This document shows, one piece after another, positions 54,163-64,000 of a DNA stretch of 64,000 nt. The notes beneath the pieces are model-generated. The model saw only the letters and a list, made by a program, of their open reading frames with translations. It was not told where the DNA came from and made no database searches. The first letter of the stretch is position 1. Every line of letters begins with the position of its first letter. The stretch is from Trematomus loennbergii. Taxonomy: Eukaryota; Chordata; Actinopteri; Perciformes; Nototheniidae. The translations under genes were made by a program, and so were the position numbers. The stretch spans positions 25,199,200 through 25,263,199 of the forward strand of contig JAAOOA010000016.1 in the NCBI GenBank assembly GCA_012861695.1, in the 5' to 3' direction.

Positions 54163-54748
54163 CGGCCCGTCCACACAGCAGCGTTAAAAAAATCTTCCAA
54201 CGCTTCTGCCCATTCACTTTGAATGGGGTGACGTCACTTTGCCTCACTTTTCGCCGAACTGCATTGGGCAGCAGAGCGGAGATTTTCAGGATTTTCAGGA
54301 TTCAAAAGTTGAGCAATGTTCAACTTTTGAAGCTGAGGTGGAAGCGTCAGCCAATCAAATCCCGTGTATGCAAATCTGACAGTTCAAGCGCTAGCCAATC
54401 AAACCGTGTGTATGCTGGAGAGACATACCACAGGTCATTTCCTCATATTCCAAAAAATGGAGGAGAAATTAGCGGTAGGGAATCACCTGGTGCTTTATGA
54501 CCAGTCCCTATTTACCTACCGGGATACAAACCGGAGGAGCCAGGCATGGAGGGAGGTGGCAGAGACAGTGGTATGTTTTCGCCTGTTTGGGGAGTTTATA
54601 TCCAGTTTACTTCAGGCTTTTTTGCTTCGTATGTCGGGGGCGGGAGATTGATGTGATTGGTTGTTGGTCCCTTAGCTCGCCAAAAATCCCCAAGCTTCAG
54701 ATACGCCCACCTCCAAGATTTTTTTAACGCTGCTGTGTGGACGCTCCG
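54163..54748 (+). mobile_element. PIF/Harbinger MITE, 586 bp, with MADF remnant
   Basis: 34-bp terminal inverted repeats (54163-54196 and 54715-54748) share GTCCACACAGCAGCGTTAAA and differ at two positions near the tip. TTA flanks both sides (54160-54162, 54749-54751), fitting the TWA target preference of PIF/Harbinger (known). The L2 frame resumes directly after the second TTA. It retains a MADF-coding exon but no transposase. Confidence 0.85.
54457..54570 (+). pseudogene. MADF DNA-binding exon remnant in the Harbinger MITE
   Basis: ATG at 54457, then 38 codons reading MEEKLAVGNHLVLYDQSLFT and YRDTNRRSQAWREVAETV up to a GTATGT donor. The pattern LYDxSLxxYxDxxRRxxAWREVAE is the N-terminal half of a MADF domain, found in the second protein of PIF/Harbinger transposons and in related host genes. 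The remaining exons are absent. Confidence 0.7.
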
Positions 54749-54847
54749 TTACACGCCCAACCGCCCTCTCAGGTCAGCGGATCAACTGCTCCTGAATGTG
54801 CCCAGAACCAGGTCTAAGCTCAGAGGGAACCGTTGCTTCTCTGTAGC

Positions 54848-55227
54848 GGCTCCCACACTGTGAAACGATCTGCCCATGCACATCAGACAGGCTCCCACAC
54901 TGTGGAACGATCTGCCCATGCACATCAGACAGGCTCCCACACTGTGGAACGATCTGCCCATGCACATCAGACAGGCTCCCACACTGTGGAACGATCTGCC
55001 CATGCACATCAGACAGGCTCCCACACTGTGGAACGATCTGCCCATGCACATCAGACAGGCTCCCACACTGTGGAACGATCTGCCCATGCACATCAGACAG
55101 GCTCCCACACTGTGGAACGATCTGCCCATGCACATCAGACAGGCTCCCACACTGTGGAACGATCTGCCCATGCACATCAGACAGGCTCCCACACTGTGGA
55201 ACGATCTGCCCCTGCATATCAGACAGG
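54848..55227 (+). repeat. 42-bp minisatellite, 9 copies, in the L2 reading frame
   Basis: Period exactly 42 bp (CTCCC at 54850, 54892 ... 55186). Each unit encodes APTLWNDLPMHIRQ. The array preserves frame into the downstream FKSLLKTHLFSLA. The first unit differs by one base and the last by several; the middle ones are identical. Confidence 0.97.
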
Positions 55228-56096
55228 CCTCCACACTGCCTGCTTTTAAATCGCTTCTTAAAACCCACCTCTTCTCCTTAGCGTGTTAACATCTTTTAGA
55301 GCGTTGCTTTTATTGCTTTTAAATTGTCTATTGTTTTCACCTGTACTTGTTTTATGGTGTGTGAGCTGTGCTGTGATATTTTTGTATGTTCTGTTTTGTT
55401 TATTTGACTGTACAGCACTTTGGTCTGGAGGTTTAAAGTGCTCTATAAATAAAGCTGTATTGTATTGTATTGTAAGAAGGATTTATAAGAAAATGTAAGC
55501 TTTAGGCACTTTGTCCCAAACCATCCAAATCATATCTTTTAAAGAAGGAGCCAGCCAGGTGTTTCTGACATGATGAAAATAACCTACAAATGTTCGTTCA
55601 CTTGGAATTAACCTTTTGTCAATTTAGTCAATTCTGGAGAGGACAGGTTTTTCAGCATTAGTGCCACTTTTAACGAGGACATATTGTGCTCATGTTAAGG
55701 TTGATAATTATATGTTGTGTCTCTACTGTGACATGTCTCCATACTTTAATGTTCAAAAAAGCTCTTTATTTTCTCATACTGCCTGTGCTGCAGCACCTCT
55801 TTCACCCTCTGTCTGAAACCAGAGCCCAGTCTGCTCTGATTGGTTAGCTGGCCGGCTCTGTTGTGATTGGTCAACCGCTTAGAGATGTCCCGCCCCTTAG
55901 CCTATCATGCATAATGTGTTGGAGCGCTAGCCGATAGAAGCGCTAGTGTTACATAATGATGTCACTATGTTTCAGAAGTAAACAAAGGAGTCCAATGGAG
56001 GCGTTTCAGGTAGAGTTTGTGGAGAGAGAAACTCCCTCTGGAATGGACTTTTGGATTTTAGCCTTTGCAGACCATTTACATGCACACAGTGTTAAT

Positions 56097-57698
56097 TTCG
56101 TCAACGAAAACTATGACGAAAAATGTTCGTCAACGACCTTTTTTACATGACTAAGACGAGACGATAACGAGCTAAAAATAGATTCTTGATAACGAAAATT
56201 TGACGAAATGTATATTTAGTTTTCGTTGACGAGACGAGACGGGACTAAGGTGTTAATGGTGGACTAGCGGACATTCAAAATGCAGCATATTTTCCCCCAA
56301 TTGCCCGTCTTGTCTGTCAAAATGCATCTTACATTTCTAACTTGCAATATCATTATTTCCGCTCTCTTCACTCCAGAAGGCGATCTCCCTGTCTCTCTCT
56401 GTGTGCGGGGGGCGGGGCCTAACAGACACGCTGCAGCGGCACACAGAGATCTGCCGGGGACGGAGCGTTCAGAAGTATAGAGACACTACAAGGCTCGATG
56501 TGGACAAAGCTCGTTTGCCATGTTTTCGCGTTAGCGCGTTGACACGAGTAGAGTAGTCTGTCCAAACAGCCGGCCAAAAGGCGTCATATTCAGTCGGAGA
56601 AATGCACAATTTTCGACTTCCTTAACTCGTAGCTCTGTTGCCCCAATTACGACATCAGGTGTGCAGAGGTGGGAGAAGTACTCAGATCTTGTCGCTAAGT
56701 AAAAAAATACCATAGTGTAGGAAGAGTTCCTCAAGTCAAAGTATGATCATCAAAATATAGTTAAAGTAGCGACAGTACAAGTAGTGATTGTGCAGATTGT
56801 TCCATTTCAGAATAATATATATGATATGTTTTATAATGATTGATCATTAAAGTGTTCTCAAAGCTGGTAAAGGTGCAGCTAGTTTGAATGATATATTATA
56901 TATCTGTATACTGCAGGGTAGCTTGTGAATTTACTAAAGTCTGAGTTAACACTTGATTATATTTCACATCATTCATCCACATCTGTAAAGTAACTAAAGG
57001 TATTAAATACATGTAGTGGAGTAGAAGTACACCATTTAACTATGAACTGTAGTGGAGTAGAAGTACACAGTAGCAAAACATTTAAATACTCCAGTAAAGT
57101 ACAAGTACCTCAACATTTTACTCAAGTACAGTACAATATTTTAACATAATTATATATATTTAATTTATTTCACATTTTAAATAAAGCAATTAATTCGGTT
57201 AACAATTTGTTAGTTTTTTCCTTTAAAAAATAACAAAAAGTAAATACAAGAATACCGTTAAAGTACCGGATCGATAAGCAGTATTGATAAGACTAGCAGT
57301 ACCGTAGAAAACCTTAATGATACCCATCCCTAGATATTACACAAGTAAAGTGTTAAGAGAGTGAAATGTTGCTTTACGAATTTCAACACTTGATGCTGTC
57401 ACCTTGATTACAATTTCAGATACCTGTATTTGCCTAACTGAATTGGTTTAAAGAGAGAAAACATTTTGACTAAAAGTTGACTAAAATGTAATTTTTCATC
57501 GACTAAAAGTAGACTAAAACGTTTTGAGTTTTCGTCGACTAAAACTAGACTAACACGTTTTGAGTTTTCGTCGACTAAAACTAGACTAAAACTATGAAGG
57601 ATAGAAATGACTAAAATGTGGACTAAAAACTAATTACCATTTTCGTCTAAAGACTAAGACTAAGACTAAATCAAAAACAGCTGCCAAAATTAACACTG
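56097..57698. mobile_element. hAT element, 1602 bp, non-autonomous
   Basis: Ends CAGTGTTAATTT and AAATTAACACTG are inverted repeats. Exact 8-bp duplications CATGCACA lie at 56089-56096 and 57699-57706. Subterminal repeats of the TCGTCAACGAAAA and GACTAAAACTAGACTAAAA type fill both ends. No transposase. Confidence 0.92.
56664..57135. mobile_element. Second repeat nested in the 1.6-kb hAT element
   Basis: CAGAGGTGGGAGAAGTACTC at the left, with repeated GTAGTGGAGTAGAAGTACAC and ACTCAAGTACAGTAC at the right, is a distinct fish repeat whose right terminus is missing. Confidence 0.55.
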
Positions 57699-57748
57699 CA
57701 TGCACACAAACCTAAATAACCTCCAAAAAGCATAATAGGCCCCTTTAA

Positions 57749-58254
57749 GAACAACATGTTCTCATGCCAACTAATGACAATGATCCACAATCTGCTACAG
57801 CTCAGTCATGCAGGTTGTAAGATGTAACAAACAGGTTGGGATTAACAACACCAACGCAATTACATTAGCCACACACACAAGGGAAATACACACTCTTATA
57901 CAGTATATCTTTCAGTACTAATGAGAGTGTATGTTCCTATGGATCAGCTTAACCAATACATCTCCTAAGTAACATGCAAGTAAAGCCCTTGATTTATAAA
58001 TGTACTAAATGATACTGTAACCCCACAGAAAGATTTACGATATGATGCACAGCTCAAGAATTTTACATAAAACAGTTCAATTCTACAAAAGGTATCCTAT
58101 AAGAAAGCCTTGTGAATGAGTGTGCATGTGTGTGTCTGTGTGTGTGTTTTCAGACCGGAAACATCACACAGACATGTCCACTGTGATTAGCACTTGTGTA
58201 AATGTCAACCTTGTTTGTAGAGCAGGTAATGAACAAAGCCCTGGATCTTACAGG
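57749..58254. other. Intergenic DNA, no gene seen
   Basis: No recognisable feature. Confidence 0.4.
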
Positions 58255-58600
58255 GAAAGAATGACAGGATGAGAGAGAGAGAAAAGAGGAGAGGAAAAGG
58301 TAGAAATGGCAAGTAGACGCGAGGGGGAAAATATAGTGAATAGGTGGGAGAGGGAAGGAGAGGGGGGAGAGTGAATGTTTGGTCAGATAAGAGCAGAGGA
58401 AAATGTTGGAGGGCAGGGGGAAGAGAGGAGGAAAAGGTGCAGCATGATGAAATAAATATTAAGGGAAAAGAGAGGAAAGTCTGGAGGCAGGACAGAGATA
58501 AGAGGAAAGATAGGAAATAATAAACAGTATGAGGAGATACTGTAAGAGGAAAGGACGAAAAACATGAGAAGAGAAGATCAATAGAATTATGAATCGGAGG
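58255..58600. repeat. Purine-rich (GA/GGA) low-complexity stretch
   Basis: The plus strand is dominated by A and G, with GAGAGAGAGA, GAGGAGAGG and GGGGGGAGAG blocks over about 340 bp. Confidence 0.75.
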
Positions 58601-58744
58601 GATAAGAAATGTACAACAGGAGATTAATGTTCTTTAAACATGCGCAAACAACAACAAAAATGTTTTCTTTCATAATGTGTTCTGGCAAACATTTGTCATC
58701 AATGAACATATATTTTGTTTTCATTATGTGAGTGTATGTCCCAT

Positions 58745-58974
58745 TATAAAGCTGTTCCTTCCTATTGCTTATCTCCTTATTCTTCTCTTCTACTGCGTCA
58801 TACATTATTTTCTTGTACTTTTGTATTTCTTTGATGCTCTTAGTTTCTCATCCTTTATTTCTTCCCTCTCTCTACAGTACATTTCTTCCATAACGGCGTC
58901 TTTATTTCAGTCATTATTGATCCTCTTGCACCTTCATACATTGTACCTCTCATGCCTTCCTTTCTTTCTTTCTT

Positions 58975-59005
<31 letters not shown>

Positions 59006-59010
59006 TTTCT
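58745..59010. repeat. Pyrimidine-rich stretch ending in (TTTC)n
   Basis: The plus strand is rich in C and T, ending in about a dozen TTTC units at 58961-59010. Confidence 0.8.
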
Positions 59011-59209
59011 GTTAATGGTGAATAAACCACAGGATTTGATTCCTAACAAGCTTTCCTTGTACCTAAAACCTGTTTCATTACTGCCTTCATCCTGTGTGAA
59101 CTCTGCTGTTAACTGGGCTGCACTGCACCTGCACTGCATCACTCTCTCCTCTCTTCTGTTTGATCCTTTCTTTTCTGCTCTGCACAGCCCGGCTCTGTTC
59201 ATTTCACAA

Positions 59210-59643
59210 CATCACCCTGTTGTGTGCCTTTTACCTGCTGCCTCATTTTGTGATTGGTTTTATAAGAAATCATATGTTGGTCATGATTGATAGGAAAAAT
59301 CATTTTTGGAACTCTGCAGGTGTTCTTTGTCACTGCACCATATTATTACCTTATTCAATTATCCACGACATGCACTGTGAGCCTTGTTCTTGTTCTTTTT
59401 TTCTTTGAAACTTTAAAATAATTGGGATTTATCAAAGTTTTCAGCCGTCCAACTTGTTCATGCAAACATATTTCGTTAGAAATGATGCCTGAAATAAGAT
59501 CTGAGGTTAACTTAGCTCATGGGAATATACATTTGTTGTACGACATAAAATACATCAGTAAGTACCCCTGGTGGATGTCCGAAGGTGTAATGTGTCTTAA
59601 AAACGGCGTCTGCTAACAAGTGACTAGGACGACTTAAATGTAG
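59210..59643. repeat. Direct duplication, copy A (434 bp)
   Basis: Starts CATCACCCTGTTGTGTGCCT and ends CGACTTAAATGTAG. It is repeated with a few indels at 59677-60098. Confidence 0.92.
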
Positions 59644-59676
59644 TATTCCCTCTGGAATGGACTTTCGGATTTTAGC
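59644..59676 (+). mobile_element. 33-bp MITE scrap at the duplication junction
   Basis: CCCTCTGGAATGGACTTTCG and GATTTTAGCC match the TTAA MITE at 56032-56070, with one difference in the first stretch. Confidence 0.7.
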
Positions 59677-60098
59677 CATCACCCTGTTGTGTGCCTTTTA
59701 CCTGCTGCCTCATTTTGTGATTGGTTTTATAAGAAATCATATTTTGGTCATGATTTATAGGAAAAATCATTTTGGGAACTCTGCAGGTGTCCTTTGTCAC
59801 TGCACCACTTATTCAATTGTCCATGACATGCACTGTGAGCCTTGTTCTTGTTCTTTTTGAAACTTTAAAATAATTGGGATTTATCAAAGTTTTCAGCCGT
59901 CCAACTTGTTCATGCAAACATATTTGGTTAGAAATGATGCCTGAAATAAGATCTGAGGTTAACTTAAGCTCAATATACATTTTGTTGTACGACATAAAAT
60001 ACATCAGTAAGTACCCCACTGGTGGATGTCCGAAGGTGTAATGTGTCTTAAAAACGGCGTCTGCTAACAAGTGACTAAATAGGACGACTTAAATGTAG
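59677..60098. repeat. Direct duplication, copy B (422 bp)
   Basis: Same sequence and orientation as 59210-59643, lacking short stretches near the homologues of 59345 and 59520. The flanking sequences differ. Confidence 0.92.
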
Positions 60099-61598
60099 TC
60101 ACGTCGAACATTAGCCACCTTTAGCTTAGCGGTGGTAACCTTAAATCATGCAACTGGGATGTAGTACCTTTATAGCCTTCTAGTTTACTTCAGATGATTG
60201 TATTTACGCCTCAAAAATAATAAAGCGGTGGAATATGTATATTTGCTCAGCATAAACGTGTGTTTGCCACACAGTTTATTTTCTGCAATATTCCAAAAAC
60301 TAATGGAAAAATCCTATTAATTTGGTATGGAGGGAGTCCTTTCAAGGCTAACTTACAACCTACAAAATACATCATCACTGCACCACTCTGTTATTGATAA
60401 ACTCCATAATGACTGATGTTCCTTTTGACACACTGTCCCTGATATTTAAATCTGTGTTCTCTTTCTAAACTCTCTCTCTGATTCCCTTCCATGTCTTTTT
60501 GTGAAGCTGGTTGTCATGGTATTGGTTTTTGAAAATTGGAAATACTTACTTCCTTTCTGAATTGCTGCATTGTTCTTTTCTAATTTAGTTTCACTTCAGA
60601 GAGGAACTAGTGCAGTGTGCATTTTTGTGACAGGACACATTGATATAATGCTATGATAATTTGGATCCTGAATTTACAGTAAGTCCTATTTTTTAAAAGC
60701 TTCATCACTATACAGTTTAGACACACTGCACACAGCATGGCTTCCAAACAAGTTATCAATAATTGAGCAGTGTGTGAAACAGCAAGAGCTAAGTAATGTT
60801 TGCAAAACAAATGCCTCGGACACAGATTTGTAATACATACATAGAATACGATTTAAATAATACTATTGTGTAACTTATCCACAATATCATGTATGCAGTA
60901 TTGTTTTAATTAAAATACTGCTTGACCTTAGCTTAAGCAGTACATGTTCTTATCTGTCATCTTGCTCCACTGAGTACAATTGTATTTTGCACTGCTCTGT
61001 TTTCACTGGAGCCCAGGGCTACTGGAAAGGAAAAAGAGAGGAGAGGAAAAGGGAGGGATGAGGAGAGGAAAAAGAGAGGAACTTGGGGCTATATTCTTTT
61101 AGCTCAGCCCCCCAAAATAGTTCCTTTTATTTTAGGCTGTCCCCAATAGCGGAGGATTTGCTGCAGGTGTGAGAGAGAGAGGAGGAGATTCAAACATGAT
61201 TGTTCTTTCTTGACAACACAGCCCAAGATGTTCAAGCTGGCTCTGTGAATTCGTAAACGCACACTCAAACGATATATGCAATATTTCTATATCTTGAATA
61301 TACATATTTAAACATGTAATGTAGTCTTAGCTCTGTTTGCTTGGCCTATTGGCCTTGCAGATTGTCAATATTTGCCACTTTTTAATGTGTTTGCATTCAC
61401 ATTATTGGGTCAGCCAATGACATTTTCATTGCATATCATAAATGAGGTTTGACGCAGTTGCCTCCTAGGATGCTCTGTTATCTTTGAAGTTGTGCAGAAA
61501 ATGTAAGATTGCAGACAAACATACAATATTTGACAAGACTGTGAGACAAATCCATTTTGCCTCATTGTTTGGTGTGGTTTGTGTGTGACAGTTTTGGT

Positions 61599-61599
<1 letters not shown>
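60099..61599. other. Intergenic DNA, no gene seen
   Basis: A purine-rich patch lies at 61025-61085. Nothing else recognisable. Confidence 0.4.
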
Positions 61600-61690
<91 letters not shown>

Positions 61691-61695
61691 ACACA
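61600..61695. repeat. (CA)n microsatellite
   Basis: About 96 bp of AC with one T interruption near the right end. Confidence 0.97.
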
Positions 61696-62164
61696 GATGC
61701 AAACATCTGAGTTGGATGGTGACCTATGTGTTGTTTCACGGGGAATAAACCTTGACACTTTGCTGGTCAGGCCTATAATGACAGCTCCAGTCGATGTGTG
61801 TCTTCTCTCTGAGGTCTGCTATACCCATCACCGTTTAATCATCAAAAGGTCGAGGTTCATGTTGTCTGAGGCAGCACACACTGCGTTTAAATGAGCTAAA
61901 TGACCTGTTTACTGCGGCATCAGTCCACCAAGTCTCCGACCACAGAGAGAAGTCCTTGGCCTGCCAGAGTCATATATCACTAATGCTTTCAGATATGGTG
62001 GTCGATGTTCATAAGGTTGGATGTCTGCTGACCAATCACATCTCTTGTCACATTCCTAATCTGTTTTAAATTACCACTAGTGGTGCACATACGCCATGAT
62101 AAGACCTCACAATTCCACTTAAGTTGTTTGGTTAAAATACAATAAAAAGCTAGATATTCACAGA
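61696..62164. other. Intergenic DNA, no gene seen
   Basis: No recognisable feature. Confidence 0.4.
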
Positions 62165-62477
62165 CAAAAGGTATCACCCTCTGTCTGAAACCAGAGCCCA
62201 GTCTGCTCTGATTGGTCAGCTGGCCGGCTCTGTTGTGATTGGTCAACCACTTAGAGATGTCCGGCCTCTTAGCATATCACATACATGTGTTGGAGCGCTC
62301 CAATGGAATCACAAGTGTTACAAAGTGATGTCACTATGGATGTTCAAAGGAGTTCAATGGAGGCGTTTCATGAGTGTGTGGGAGATTTGAGCCTTTGCAG
62401 ACCATTTACATGCACTAAAACCAATATAACACACCTCAGGCAAGGGAAAACCACGACAAGCATAATAGGGCCTCTTC
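62165..62477 (+). mobile_element. TTAA-type MITE family, left-truncated copy
   Basis: Contains CACCCTCTGTCTGAAACCAG, GGCTCTGTTGTGATTGGTCA and GCCTTTGCAGACCATTTACA, and ends AAGCATAATAGGGCCTCTTC. The left terminus is missing and the right TTAA has mutated. Confidence 0.75.
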
Positions 62478-64000
62478 AAATTGAAAACAAACTATAATCT
62501 TCAATGGGAAGTGTTACTTGTTACATTTGGTTTGGTACGCATGTGTTGATGGATAGTTTGCTAACCTCTGTCTTACCCGGTTTCTTTAATCTTCTGCCTG
62601 AGAGGAAAAAAGTGTAACATGTGCACAACATGTATGTGCGTGTCAGTATGTAAGGGCAAAGCAGACTTCAGGCTGGTCTCTCTTCACAGCTGATGTCAGA
62701 TACTCTCCCCTCTTTCATTTCACCTCTGTTATGGTTTTCCTCTCCTGACATTTCAGGCTAATCTGGTTCGGCACACTGATCATCACTGCCCTACAGAAAC
62801 CTCACCACTCAGCAAGGACAACCTTTCAGTAAAGCTGCATTACCAATTCCTTTGGTTTATTTAAAGTTCTTTCTTTGGATGACTCAAAACTCCATTCTAC
62901 TTTTAGGTGTTTGACTGTCTCTTAGTCGGGGTATTTTTCTTACTATTGCTAAGCCCAGACAGCAGGGCACCATTGTCACAGCGTTAGTGAGTGGGCACGT
63001 TTTGCAACTATCCAAAACCAATAAACAGCCCTCACAACAGGTGCTGTAAACGGCTCAGCAGGAGGTATCCACAATCATGCATTTTTATGTCAACAACTAG
63101 AAAAATGCCCCCCAGGTGGCTTTCTTTGTTTTTCATATCCCCATAGACCAACACTGTTTAATTTATTCCAATTAACTACCTGAGAGTTTCTTAACTGCAG
63201 AACGGTCCCATGTGTAAAAGTAACATTATTGCATCATTGTTGTTGACTTAATTAAATGGTCTCTGATTCAACGCCTGGAAGACATTGTTGGTCAGGGCCT
63301 TTCAAAGCCGTGACAAATGTCCACAAATATTTATAGGACCATTTTCTGCTCTGCCTTTTTTGTATGTATGTGTGTGGATTCATAAATGTGTCTTAATGTA
63401 CTTATGTTCGACTCATCTATTCCTTTCGGTCCCCTCCCTATACGTTTTTTAGCTGCAGAGCGTATCACACTACCTACTTGTTTCTAGACGAGACAGGTCA
63501 TACTGTAGTTTGCATGCAGTCCTTGTCTGGTAAAATCAAAATATATAGGTCCTTTTACAAATTCGAGCCACAAATGTTTTTCTTATGGGGACAAGCTGTC
63601 CTCGTAAGAAAAACATTTGTCTAAAAAAAAAAAACATTATTGGTGTTTTTTGACTAGCTTGATAGTGATGCTTAAATTGAATCAATTTGGTGTTCCCATT
63701 ACCATCTGCATATTTTGGGCATGGGAAGCAATCGCAGAGCTGTCAACATGTGTCCTTAAGAGGTTGGTTACCTAAAGGTACTGTTAGCTAAATCATCTTG
63801 AGCGCAGCTTCCTTCCAGCTTTAGTCCTTATTAATCACCACCATTTGATTAAGTTGATTATGAAACTGGAGTCTGTGATATTACTCGAGGCGCAACCAAA
63901 AATTCCTCAGTCACAGCCCATAGATATCATCATTAACTGGTGTACTGCAAGTCGTTGATGCCATTTTAACCTGTGCACCGCTTCTGTAACGAGTTCATAT
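62478..64000. other. Intergenic DNA, no gene seen
   Basis: No recognisable coding or repeat element. An imperfect inverted pair, CAAATGTTTTTCTTATGGGG and its complement, forms a short hairpin at 63570-63620. Confidence 0.4.

Larger units (their letters stand above)
53830..55477 (+). mobile_element. 5'-truncated L2-like non-LTR retrotransposon with nested changes
   Basis: Coding remnants of the reverse transcriptase C-terminal part run RLDYCNSL, then LARLQLVQNAAARLLTGTRK, SPILASLHWLQ, later RPLRSADQLLLNVPRTRSK, FSVAAPTLWNDLPMHIRQ and FKSLLKTHLFSLA. The 3' UTR contains TACAGCACTTTGG and CTATAAATAAAGC, and the tail is a TATTG repeat. One frameshift lies near 53886. It is interrupted by a hairpin, a Harbinger MITE and a tandem amplification (separate entries). 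Confidence 0.85.
55670..57748 (+). mobile_element. TTAA-type MITE (about 470 bp) split by a hAT element
   Basis: Starts TTAACGAGGACATATTGTGC and ends GCATAATAGGCCCCTTTAA. Internal AACCAGAGCCCAGTCTGCTC and GGCTCTGTTGTGATTGGTCA are shared with 15284-15556 and 62165-62477. It is interrupted at 56097-57698. Confidence 0.8.

Noticed and set aside
54774..55289. Four overlapping 14-residue-repeat frames on both strands
   Set aside because: Only the plus-strand frame with TLWNDLPMHIRQ is the retrotransposon frame. The others exist because the 42-bp unit has no stop codons in those frames.
63570..63620. Short inverted pair around a poly-A run
   Set aside because: Imperfect arms of about 20 bp with no conserved precursor features; not enough to call a microRNA.

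Overview
This is eukaryotic nuclear DNA, almost certainly from a teleost (probably percomorph) fish. A sarcomeric myosin heavy chain gene of fast-skeletal type with standard vertebrate intron-exon structure fills positions 1-10.4 kb on the minus strand. The remaining 53 kb holds no host protein gene that I can recognise. It is filled with repeats typical of fish: hAT elements with 8-bp target duplications, TTAA-flanked MITEs, truncated L2-like and other non-LTR retrotransposons, a PIF/Harbinger derivative, a large fold-back element and long (CA)n tracts.

Myosin gene (minus strand). A TATA/CArG promoter lies at about 10.41-10.47 kb. Two non-coding 5' exons (E1, E2) precede the ATG exon E3 (start codon 9662-9664). 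I place 37 coding exons, E3 to E39, by splice sites and family identity; E39 is cut by the window edge, so the last one or two coding exons lie to the left. Most exons are clean and encode P-loop, switch II, loop 2 and rod heptads. However, E18 to E23 carry nine frame-breaking deletions, E36 carries one more, and switch I in E8 lacks one codon. As written, translation stops at codon 671, inside the motor. Either this is a young pseudogene or the assembly consensus is poor here; the all-deletion, clustered pattern leans towards the second.

10.4-21 kb: intergenic DNA with a tRNA-derived SINE, an L2 3' end, two TTAA-type MITEs and several (CA/GT)n tracts. 21.1-37.7 kb: two copies, in opposite orientation, of one AT-rich DNA transposon whose first exons encode a basic KRKHSSGA-type N-terminus like that of hAT/ZMYM-type transposases. 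Both copies are riddled with nested insertions (a hAT MITE, an inverted-repeat element, a non-LTR fragment, a TTAA MITE and an unidentified 1.36-kb insert). Between them lies an independent hAT element. 38-49 kb: a small hAT MITE, a 3.3-kb repeat carrying two convergent transcription-unit-like structures (one a spliced 68-codon frame), and a 2.2-kb fold-back element.

53.8-57.8 kb: an L2-like retrotransposon containing a perfect-arm hairpin, a Harbinger MITE with a leftover MADF exon, and a 9-copy in-frame 42-bp amplification, followed by a TTAA MITE holding a 1.6-kb hAT element. 58-64 kb: a purine/pyrimidine strand switch, a 0.43-kb direct duplication with a MITE scrap at its junction, another (CA)n tract and another MITE copy. 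All identifications were made by eye; family names for repeats are inferences from ends, target duplications and coding remnants.
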